From Thiodiazotropha sp040791665 (GTDB lineage Bacteria; Pseudomonadota; Gammaproteobacteria; Chromatiales; Chromatiaceae): a stretch of 64,000 bases of DNA. The notes below the pieces were generated by a model. It was not told the origin of the DNA, made no database searches, and saw nothing but the letters and a program-made list of their open reading frames with translations. The position numbers and the translations under genes were made by a program. How positions within the stretch are numbered: the first letter of the stretch is position 1; each line of letters starts with the position of its first letter. The stretch is taken from the NCBI GenBank assembly GCA_040791665.1, contig JBFNNX010000022.1, positions 186,001 to 250,000 of the forward strand, given 5' to 3'. This document shows, in pieces, positions 54,923 through 61,679 of this stretch.

Positions 54923-55753
54923 ATGACAATGAATATCGAAAAAAAGACAGTTGACCCCTCCACCCATGTGGGTCATGTCATCGATCCGCAGCGGCCCGTG
55001 CTCTCGGTTTCGATGGAGAGGCGCGGGGCCGAACTGGTGACGCGGCATGCCCACCTGCGAGGTCAGCTGTTGTATGCCATCCGGGGTGTGATGAGGACGA
55101 CCACCGACAAGGGGGCTTGGCTGGTCCCGCCGGCTCAGGCGGTCTGGATACCGCCTGGCATGATGCACGAGGTGGAGATGACCCAGCCGGTATCATTCCG
55201 TTCGATCTACATCGATCCCGCCTATATCGATGGCCTGCCCGGCAGCTGTTGCGTGCTGCGCGTGACACCGCTGTTGCGGGCCATGATCTTGGAGGCGAGC
55301 CGGATCGGCAATGAATACGCAAAGGGTGGTGCCGAGTGGAGATTGATGGTGGTGATTGTGGATCAGCTGCAAAAAATCGAGCAGTTTCCCTTCCATCTTC
55401 CTTTTTCCGACGAACCGAGAATCCGCAGGATTATCGATACCCTGGCGGCAAATCCAGCGGATGACCAGACCCTGGCGGAGTGGGCGACACACGCCGGTGC
55501 CAGTGAACGCACGCTCGGGCGGCTTTTTCTCAAGCATCTGGGGATGAGTTTTGGCAGCTGGCGTCGCCGACTGCGCCTGCTGGAAGCCATGAACAGATTG
55601 GCAGACGGCGCGGCTGTGAACGAGGTCGCATTCGAGTTGGGGTATGCGAGTCCGAGTGCATTCATTGCCATGTTCCGCGAAAGCCTGGGTGAGCCGCCGG
55701 CCCGCTTTTTCAATGAGTCCAATCGCAATTGGGTTGCCGATGCCCGGAAGTAG
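54923..55753 (+). CDS. AraC-family regulator with N-terminal cupin
   Basis: This 276-residue protein has a cupin-type N-terminal domain (HAHLRGQLLYAIRG near residues 42-55; QAVWIPPGMMHEV near residues 71-83) and a C-terminal AraC double helix-turn-helix (about 170-265, with YASPSAFIAMFRESLGEPPARFF). It resembles NimR/RipA-like repressors rather than sugar-sensing AraC. It is divergent from an MFS gene with only 45 bp between starts, so a shared operator is likely. A TATAAT at 54917-54922 directly precedes the first ATG, so transcripts may be leaderless or start at the second ATG (54929). Confidence 0.85.
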   Translation: MTMNIEKKTVDPSTHVGHVIDPQRPVLSVSMERRGAELVTRHAHLRGQLLYAIRGVMRTTTDKGAWLVPPAQAVWIPPGMMHEVEMTQPVSFRSIYIDPAYIDGLPGSCCVLRVTPLLRAMILEASRIGNEYAKGGAEWRLMVVIVDQLQKIEQFPFHLPFSDEPRIRRIIDTLAANPADDQTLAEWATHAGASERTLGRLFLKHLGMSFGSWRRRLRLLEAMNRLADGAAVNEVAFELGYASPSAFIAMFRESLGEPPARFFNESNRNWVADARK

Positions 55754-55857
55754 AGGCGCAAAACGCCTTGCAGAGTTGGCTTTAAGGGATGCATCGTTTA
55801 TTATCTGCTTCCATTTTTCCGGTCAAAGACCAATTTCGCCCCCCGTGGAGAGCATCA

Positions 55858-56130
55858 ATGGCACGTGTCACAGTTGAAGATTGCATGGACTATGTAGACA
55901 ACCGTTTTGATCTGGTTCTGCTTGCCACCAAACGGGCGCGTCAATTGGTCAATGGAGTGGAGCCGCTGCTTCCCTGGGAGAACGACAAACCGACAGTGAT
56001 GGCCTTGCGCGAAATAGCTGAGGGTTTGATCTCGGAACAGGACATGCAGAGGCGGGAAGCTGAGGATGAGATGGTGGTGGACGAGGAGATGATGGATATC
56101 GACATCACCCCGATGGAACCCGGTAAATAG
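55858..56130 (+). CDS. rpoZ: RNA polymerase omega subunit
   Basis: Omega aids assembly of RNA polymerase and ppGpp binding. The 90-residue protein begins with MARVTVEDC and has LLATKRARQL near residue 23, the conserved omega helix, then an acidic tail (EDEMVVDEEMMD). The ATG at 55858 has GGAG upstream; an earlier in-frame ATG at 55789 would add unrelated residues. In most gammaproteobacteria gmk precedes rpoZ and spoT follows. Here spoT follows but an AraC gene is upstream, so the gmk link is lost. Confidence 0.95.
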   Translation: MARVTVEDCMDYVDNRFDLVLLATKRARQLVNGVEPLLPWENDKPTVMALREIAEGLISEQDMQRREAEDEMVVDEEMMDIDITPMEPGK

Positions 56131-56166
56131 ATCCACCGTATCTCCCACCATTACGCATTCCCTGTT

Positions 56167-56198
56167 CGACAGCCGCAAGCCGCCAGTTACGGCTGTCG
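56167..56198. other. Perfect 9-bp inverted repeat between rpoZ and spoT
   Basis: CGACAGCCG at 56167-56175 and CGGCTGTCG at 56190-56198 form a perfect stem with a 14-base loop, 36 bp after the rpoZ stop. No T tract follows, so it may be a terminator relic, an RNA processing site or a protein site. Confidence 0.45.
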
Positions 56199-56396
56199 CC
56201 GCGACAATATCATCACTTGCAACACAAGGCTGAAAAGGCTCAGAATTTCCCCTATTCCTTGGTCTATTCTTGACCCATTCGGGCTGTTGAGGGAAGCTGC
56301 ATTTCGATCACTATGACAAACCCCGGTTTCTGGCCAATCCGACAGTTATGACAGGCTGATCTTACCGAGTGGGCAAAAGTGGCGTTGGAGAGGTGA

Positions 56397-58568
56397 ATGA
56401 ACAATCCCTTAGGCAATCTGGACGATGATCAGGAGACCCCGCGTTTCCTGATCAGCGACCTGTGCGCCTATCTCGAGTCCTACCTTTCGGCGGAACATAT
56501 TCGCGAGGTCTACAGGGCCTATCTGTTCGGCGCCGAAGCCCACGTGGGACAGCACCGCAAGACCGGAGAGCCCTATATCTATCATCCTGTGGCAGTGGCG
56601 CGCATTCTGGCTGACATGCGTATGGACTATAAGTGCCTGATGGCGGCTATCCTGCATGACGTCATTGAGGATACGCCCACCGCCAAGGAGCAGCTCGCCG
56701 ATACCTTTGACAGCGAGATCGCGGAGTTGGTCGATGGTGTGAGCAAACTCTCCAAGATCGACTTCAACTCTCAGGCGGAGGCTCAGGCCGCCAGTTTGCG
56801 CAAGATGCTGTTGGCCATGACCAAGGATATCCGGGTGATTCTGATCAAGCTTGCCGACCGCCTGCACAACATGCGGACCCTTGGGGTGATGAAACCGGAA
56901 AAATCCCGGCGAATCGCCAAAGAGACCCTGGATATCTTCGCTCCCATCGCCAATCGGCTGGGTATCAACAGCATGCGTCTGGAGTTGGAGGAGCTGGGCT
57001 TTGCTGCTTACTGGCCGATGCGCTACCGGGCCTTGAAGAGCGCCGTAACCGATGCCAGGGGTCACCATCGCGAGCTGGTGGAGAATGTGGAATCAGCCAT
57101 TCGCTCCCGAATCGAACAGGAAGAGATGGTGGGGCAGGTATTCGGACGCCAGAAACATCTCTACAGCATCTATAAAAAGATGTTGAAGAAAAAGCTGAGC
57201 TTTTCAGAGGTGGTTGACGTATTCGCCTTTCGTATCGTGGTCGATGCGGTCGATACCTGCTACCGCGTGCTGGGTGTGGTGCACAATCTCTATAAGCCGA
57301 TGCCCGGGCGTTTCAAGGACTATATCGCAATACCCAAGGCAAATGGCTACCAGTCACTGCATACCGTGCTGTTCGGTCCGCAGGGTATTCCCATCGAGAT
57401 TCAGATCCGCACCGAGGAGATGGATAAACTGGCCGAATCGGGCATCGCGGCGCACTGGATGTACAAGACCGGTGAGGCGAGTGGCCAATGGGTCAAGTCC
57501 CGGGCCTCGGACTGGCTGCAGAATCTGCTGGAGATGCAGCAGGGCGTGGGCGATTCGGTGGAGTTTCTCGAGCACGTCAAGGTCGATCTGTTCCCCGACG
57601 AGGTCTATGTGTTCACCCCGAGGGGACGGATCATGGTCCTGCCGAAAGGCGCGACAGTCGTCGATTTTGCCTACAGTGTGCACACGGATGTGGGTAATAC
57701 CTGTGTTGCCGCACGGGTCGACAGGCGGTTGGTGCCGTTACGCACCCGTCTGCACAATGGCCAGACAGTGGAGATTATCAACTCCGAAACCGCCGGGCCC
57801 AGTCCGGCCTGGCTCAATTTCGTGGTGACCGGAAAGGCGCGCGCCAACATCCGTTCCTATCTGAAGAATCTCAAGACACAAGAGGCGGTCAGTCTCGGCA
57901 GACGCCTGTTGGAGCGCGAACTCGAATTGATTTCGCTCACCCTGGATGAAGTGGATCAGCGGACAATCGATCAGATCCTGACCGAATTCCGCCTGGATGA
58001 GCTGGACGACCTGTTGGCCGGCATTGCGCTGGGAGACCATATGCCGATGCTGCTGGCCCGTAGATTGGCGGGAGAGGACCTGACACCGCCGGTGAACGAA
58101 TCCGTTCTGCAGCAGGAGGTGCCCGCAGGCTCGCTGGCGATCAAAGGGACAGAAGGGATGGTGGTGAATTTCGCCAAATGTTGTCGACCCATTCCGGATG
58201 ATGCCATTGTCGGTGTCTTCAATCCCGGCAAGGGCATTGTGATACATCGTCAGGGTTGCCCGAATCTCGGTGATTACAAGAAGCACGGCCACAAATGGAT
58301 CGAGGCAGAGTGGGAATCGGATGTGGAAGGGGAGTTCGCCACCATGATTCGTGTCGAATCGGGCAATCAAAGGGGTGTCCTGGCATCCGTTGCCTCGGTT
58401 ATCTCTCAACAGGGTTCGAATATCGAGCATGTGGGCTCTGAAGAGCGGGATGGACTGTCATCCACTCTAGTCTTCGTCATTACCGTGAAGAATCGACAGC
58501 ATCTGGCGAAAATTCTGCGTCATGTGCGTTCCCTGCCTTCGATTATGCGCATTAACAGAGTGAAATAA
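56397..58568 (+). CDS. spoT: Bifunctional (p)ppGpp synthetase/hydrolase SpoT
   Basis: SpoT makes and breaks down the stringent-response alarmone. The 723-residue protein has an HD hydrolase domain with YIYHPVAVARI near residue 61 and AAILHDVIEDT near residue 82, a synthetase domain (about 235-345, with KDYIAIPKANGYQSLHT near residue 306), a TGS domain (VFTPRGRIMVLPKGATVVDFAY near residues 405-426), a conserved-cysteine region with CCRPIPDDAIVG near residue 595, and a C-terminal ACT domain. HD residues are intact, so hydrolase activity is expected. Length fits. The ATG at 56397 has GAGAGGTG before it. RidA and recG lie downstream in the common gammaproteobacterial order. Confidence 0.97.
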   Translation: MNNPLGNLDDDQETPRFLISDLCAYLESYLSAEHIREVYRAYLFGAEAHVGQHRKTGEPYIYHPVAVARILADMRMDYKCLMAAILHDVIEDTPTAKEQLADTFDSEIAELVDGVSKLSKIDFNSQAEAQAASLRKMLLAMTKDIRVILIKLADRLHNMRTLGVMKPEKSRRIAKETLDIFAPIANRLGINSMRLELEELGFAAYWPMRYRALKSAVTDARGHHRELVENVESAIRSRIEQEEMVGQVFGRQKHLYSIYKKMLKKKLSFSEVVDVFAFRIVVDAVDTCYRVLGVVHNLYKPMPGRFKDYIAIPKANGYQSLHTVLFGPQGIPIEIQIRTEEMDKLAESGIAAHWMYKTGEASGQWVKSRASDWLQNLLEMQQGVGDSVEFLEHVKVDLFPDEVYVFTPRGRIMVLPKGATVVDFAYSVHTDVGNTCVAARVDRRLVPLRTRLHNGQTVEIINSETAGPSPAWLNFVVTGKARANIRSYLKNLKTQEAVSLGRRLLERELELISLTLDEVDQRTIDQILTEFRLDELDDLLAGIALGDHMPMLLARRLAGEDLTPPVNESVLQQEVPAGSLAIKGTEGMVVNFAKCCRPIPDDAIVGVFNPGKGIVIHRQGCPNLGDYKKHGHKWIEAEWESDVEGEFATMIRVESGNQRGVLASVASVISQQGSNIEHVGSEERDGLSSTLVFVITVKNRQHLAKILRHVRSLPSIMRINRVK

Positions 58569-58574
58569 TAATAA

Positions 58575-58682
58575 TGAATGTTGAATTTTGAATTATTCTT
58601 GTGTTCGCATTGCCCACACTTTTTTAAGCACGATTTTAGATGTGTGCGAAGCACACGCAATCAATTCAAAATGCAACATTCA
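58575..58682. repeat. 108-bp imperfect inverted repeat (MITE-like) between spoT and ridA
   Basis: The arms TGAATGTTGAATTTTGAATT (58575-58594) and its reverse complement with one change (58663-58682) match at 19 of 20 bases. An inner stem pairs GTGTTCGCA near 58601 with a TGCGAAGCACA run near 58646-58656. The latter also forms its own GTGTGC-GAA-GCACAC hairpin. The whole could fold as a long RNA or DNA hairpin. It lies just before the ridA start and after the spoT stop. Confidence 0.7.
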
Positions 58683-58714
58683 ATATTCAAAATTAACAAA
58701 CAGAGGTGTTAAAC

Positions 58715-59098
58715 ATGAGCCGTGAAATCATCCGCACAGATCAGGCTCCGCAGGCCATAGGAACCTACTCCCAGGGGGTCAAGGTCGGCGGTACGGTCTA
58801 TCTTTCCGGTCAGATACCCCTGGTACCCGAGACCATGGAGATGGTGGAAGGCGATATCGAACAACAGATCCGTCGTGTTTTCGAAAATCTGCAGGCTGTC
58901 GCCAGGGCTGCAGGCGGCAGCCTCGCCGATGTCGTGAAACTGAATGTCTTTCTTACCGACCTGGAACATTTTCCTGTGGTCAATCGGGTGATGGCGGATT
59001 ACTTTTCGGAACCCTATCCGGCCAGGGCCGCAATCGGGGTGGCGGCCTTACCCAAGGGTGCGGCTGTGGAAATGGATGCCATAATAGAGTTTGAATGA
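58715..59098 (+). CDS. ridA: RidA family enamine/imine deaminase
   Basis: RidA hydrolyses reactive enamine and imine intermediates, such as 2-aminoacrylate made by PLP dehydratases. The 127-residue product has the family outline: QAPQAIGTYSQGVKVGGTVYLSGQIP near residues 8-33, DVVKLNVFLTDLEHFPVVN near residue 72, and PYPARAAIGVAALPKGAAVEMDAI near the end, including the catalytic arginine (PARAAI). The ATG at 58715 has AGAGGTG 6 bp before it; GTG at 58706 lies inside that site and is unlikely. It follows spoT after the inverted repeat, the usual spoT-ridA-recG order. Confidence 0.96.
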   Translation: MSREIIRTDQAPQAIGTYSQGVKVGGTVYLSGQIPLVPETMEMVEGDIEQQIRRVFENLQAVARAAGGSLADVVKLNVFLTDLEHFPVVNRVMADYFSEPYPARAAIGVAALPKGAAVEMDAIIEFE

Positions 59099-59194
59099 TG
59101 AGTCATGGATTTCGCCTATGATTAGCATCATATGGCAGCGGTTTCTCTGAATTGAACCGCTTGCCGACAGGAGATTACAGCTTAGGCAGATTGA

Positions 59195-59953
59195 ATGGAT
59201 AGCCAGTTCGAACAGATGATGCAAGTTAATATTCAGGGGAGGGTGTTTATTCTCTGTCAGACCCATGGTGTCACGGATCCTACCATCATCGGTTATTATA
59301 CGGAGATCATGCATCAGGCTATCAGCGCCATGCTGACAGATGAGAGCACGCCGGCAGACTTCCACAAGCTGCTCAACGAACAGGCTGACTGGCTGGAATT
59401 GGAAATTGGTCAGGTCAGGGGCGGGTCGCCAGGTACCGATTCGGTCTCTGCCGCAACCGATGAAATTGAGGATGACGAGAGTGGCGGCGATGGACAAGCG
59501 CCGAAAATCCTGAATGCCAACAAGAAGGCCACGGGTTATGTGCCTGAAGCCAAGTCGATGCCGGAGCGTCTCAAGGATCGGCGTGCGGATATGGAGCATC
59601 TGCTGTTGAATGATTGCGTGACCCTCAAACTGGTAACACCCAATGAGGCCGATAAACTGAAGCACGGCCTGGTGGGCAAGGATCCCGATAAGGCGGAAGA
59701 GGAAGTTGTCGCCATGTTACGCAACAATCTGCATGCCCAGGTGCGCAAGTTCATACGAAAACATAATGGCGGTCCCTGGGCGACAGCCACGCTGCAGTCG
59801 GAAGTGCGCATGGATATCACCCGTACACGATCCGTGCGTTCCCTGGTGTCCCTCTCCCGGCAGTTGCTGGAGGAGCGGGAGGAGTGGCTGATGAAAACCA
59901 AGAACAGCCTGACCGGCCGGTTTTTCGGCGGCAAGGTGAAACTGGATAAATAG
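59195..59953 (+). CDS. Protein of unknown function
   Basis: This 252-residue soluble protein was not recognised. The N-terminal part (1-70) is helical and acidic. An acidic, low-complexity linker at about 85-110 (EIEDDESGGDG) follows. The C-terminal half is helical and basic: MPERLKDRRADMEHLLLNDCVTLKLVTPNEADKL near residues 128-160 and LRNNLHAQVRKFIRKHNGGPWA near residue 180, ending in a basic tail. No signal or membrane segment was seen. It sits between ridA and a flavin-type oxidase gene (18 bp), so those two may be co-transcribed. Basic and acidic segments could mean nucleic acid or protein binding, which is only a guess. Confidence 0.75.
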   Translation: MDSQFEQMMQVNIQGRVFILCQTHGVTDPTIIGYYTEIMHQAISAMLTDESTPADFHKLLNEQADWLELEIGQVRGGSPGTDSVSAATDEIEDDESGGDGQAPKILNANKKATGYVPEAKSMPERLKDRRADMEHLLLNDCVTLKLVTPNEADKLKHGLVGKDPDKAEEEVVAMLRNNLHAQVRKFIRKHNGGPWATATLQSEVRMDITRTRSVRSLVSLSRQLLEEREEWLMKTKNSLTGRFFGGKVKLDK

Positions 59954-59971
59954 TATTTATAGTGGGCCTCT

Positions 59972-60511
59972 ATGGGTAAGCAATACGATCACATCAGCGA
60001 AAAACATATCGATTTCATGATTCGTCAACAGCTGTTTTTTGTCGCAACCGGGATGAGTGACGGACGGATCAATGTCTCACCCAAGGGATTGGACAGTCTG
60101 CGCATCATAGACCCCAATCAGGTGGTATGGCTGAATCTCACCGGCAGCGGTAACGAGACGGCAACCCACCTGAGGGATGATGGGCGTATGACCCTGATGT
60201 TCTGTGCCTTCGAGGGCGAGCCCAAGATTCTCAGGCTCTATGGCAAGGCAACCAGCCATCTCGAAGGCAGCGAAACCTGGGATACCCATATCGGTCGTTT
60301 TCCCCTGCTGCCGGGTGCACGACAGATTATCCTCATGGATGTGGATCTTGTCGCCAGCTCCTGTGGATTCGGGGTGCCGTTGTTCGAATATGTCGGGCAA
60401 CGGGATGCCCTTGTGGAATGGGCTGAAAGAAAGGGGGACAAGGGCGTCATGGAGTTCAGGGAGAAGCGCAATAAAGTGAGTATCGATGGCAAGCCCACCG
60501 ACCTGGCGTAG
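59972..60511 (+). CDS. Pyridoxamine 5'-phosphate oxidase family protein
   Basis: This 179-residue protein has the split-barrel flavin-binding fold of PNPOx-like proteins: FFVATGMSDGRINVSPKGLDSLRII near residues 22-46, VWLNLTGSGNETATHLRDDGRMTLMFCAFEG near residues 50-80, and a C-terminal CGFGVPLFEY segment. The family includes true oxidases and FMN or haem-binding proteins, and catalytic residues for pyridoxine oxidation are not evident, so the role is open. It follows the unknown 252-residue gene by 18 bp. Confidence 0.85.
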   Translation: MGKQYDHISEKHIDFMIRQQLFFVATGMSDGRINVSPKGLDSLRIIDPNQVVWLNLTGSGNETATHLRDDGRMTLMFCAFEGEPKILRLYGKATSHLEGSETWDTHIGRFPLLPGARQIILMDVDLVASSCGFGVPLFEYVGQRDALVEWAERKGDKGVMEFREKRNKVSIDGKPTDLA

Positions 60512-60864
60512 CATCTCAAAACTATTCCTGAATTACCCACAATACTCAGCCACCGATCGGGTGATCGTGAATTTTATAAGCAAGCCGCAAATGCTCGCAA
60601 ATAGTTATAAGTCCGCAAATGAAAGCGAATAAACGCAAATCTATTTACTAGGGTAGACTGGATGGACCCTATCCTACAGCTTGAGCAATACGACGCTGGT
60701 GGGGACTGCCTCACCGTAACTTTTGGTTTAAACCGCCACAATGGCGCTTATTCGCATCCATTTGCGGACTATTCATAATATGCGTCTATTTGCGACTTGC
60801 ATTCATAACGCCTTCTGTGAGGCTAAAGCATATAGCTGAGAATGGTGGATAATCAGGAAACTTT
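60512..60864. other. Intergenic region dominated by the phased repeat
   Basis: A 353-bp gap between convergent genes (oxidase-like forward, yjbQ reverse). The phased inverted repeat fills 60586-60794. No further gene was recognised. Confidence 0.6.
60586..60794. repeat. 10-bp phased CGCAAA inverted repeat, copy upstream of the yjbQ stop
   Basis: Cores of CGCAAA type (one is AGCGAA) start at 60586, 60596, 60614, 60624 and 60634. Their reverse complements (TTTGCG or near) start at 60789, 60779, 60761, 60751 and, weakly, 60741. Spacings from each outer end are the same: 10, 18, 10, 10. The arms are therefore mirror images over about 55 bp while the 100-bp centre is not repeated. This is MITE-like in form, but no flanking target duplication was established. 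Confidence 0.85.
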
Positions 60865-61281
60865 TTACTCCCCATACAGGGTAAGGGTGACGCTGCGCTG
60901 GTGAGGGTGGGTACGATGCTCCCACAGAAAGATCCCCTGCCAGGTTCCCAGCGCGGGTCTGCCTTGGCTGATCGGCAGGCTCAAATCCATATGGGTCAGG
61001 ATCGATCGAACATGCGCCGGCATGTCGTCCGGTCCCTCCAGGGTGTGATCGAAGATCGGATCGCCATCAGGCACCAGGCGGGACATGATTCGCTCCAGAT
61101 CGGTACGTACCGTCGGATCGGCGTTTTCACATAGGATCAGTGAGGCGCTGGTGTGTTGGATGAAGAGTTGGCATATTCCGGTCACTATCCCGGCGCGACT
61201 GATCACCTCCGCCACCTCGCCGGTGATGTTGTAGGTGTTGCGTCCCCGGGTCTGTATCTGTAGCCGCTCCTGGATCACCAT
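60865..61281 (-). CDS. yjbQ: YjbQ family protein (UPF0047)
   Basis: This 138-residue protein has the YjbQ/UPF0047 pattern: ITGEVAEVISRAGIVTGICQLFIQHTSASL near residues 20-49, then TVRTDLERIMSRLVPD near residue 58, PAHVRSILTHMDLSLPI near residue 90 and a C-terminal GIFLWEHR. YjbQ from E. coli has weak thiamine phosphate synthase activity; its physiological role is not settled. It stands alone, reverse, and is flanked by two copies of the phased repeat. Confidence 0.95.
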   Translation of the reverse strand: MVIQERLQIQTRGRNTYNITGEVAEVISRAGIVTGICQLFIQHTSASLILCENADPTVRTDLERIMSRLVPDGDPIFDHTLEGPDDMPAHVRSILTHMDLSLPISQGRPALGTWQGIFLWEHRTHPHQRSVTLTLYGE

Positions 61282-61407
61282 CTTTGCCTTTCTCCCGCCT
61301 GTTCTGGCATGCTGTGAATGAGCGAATAGTACAACAGGCCTTCCACCTCATCGAGTGGGTAGAACGGTTATTCAAAAAACCAGCCAGCAAAGAGCTATCG
61401 GTCTGGC

Positions 61408-61612
61408 CGCAAAGTAACGCAAATCACCGCAAACTGTCGCAAATGATATGACAATGTTTCCAGCTGCCATACAGTCCACTGCAGATTCAGCCGTTATTGG
61501 CAACCTCCGCTGGATTGCAAAGTGTATTACATTTGGATTGGCGACAGTCGGCTACCGTTATCCTTATCTGAGAATGTTTGCGTTCATTTGTGGTGATTCG
61601 CGTCCATTTGCG
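61408..61612. repeat. 10-bp phased CGCAAA inverted repeat, copy upstream of recG
   Basis: CGCAAA starts at 61408, 61418, 61428 and 61438, exactly every 10 bp. The reverse-complement cores TTTGCG, TTTGTG, TTCGCG and TTTGCG start at 61577, 61587, 61597 and 61607, again every 10 bp. The arms match at about 29 of 39 bases as inverted repeats. The element length (205 bp) is close to that of the copy at 60586-60794, but the 130-bp centre shows no clear similarity to it. Confidence 0.85.
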
Positions 61613-61646
61613 GCTTTTTCCTCCTTGCTATGTCACCCATTTGATC

Positions 61647-61673
61647 AAAGGAGGAGCCGTGCAACGAAAGTGA
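61647..61673 (+). promoter_or_regulatory. Strong ribosome binding site with a four-codon mini-ORF before recG
   Basis: AAAGGAGGAG at 61647-61656 leads to GTG at 61659, then CAA CGA AAG and a TGA at 61671-61673. The recG TTG start at 61680 is in the same frame, 6 bp after the stop. The mini-ORF could feed ribosomes to recG by reinitiation. Confidence 0.45.
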
Positions 61674-61679
61674 ACAGCT

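Larger units (their letters stand above)
61282..61679. other. Intergenic region between yjbQ and recG with a second phased repeat
   Basis: This divergent gap of 398 bp holds the repeat at 61408-61612 and then a strong ribosome-binding sequence with a mini-ORF just before recG. A 79-codon frame at 61448-61687 crosses the repeat arm and was not accepted. Confidence 0.6.

Noticed and set aside
61408..61612. CRISPR array
   Set aside because: The repeat unit is only 10 bp with no spacers of 25-40 bp, and the arms are inverted; no cas genes are present.
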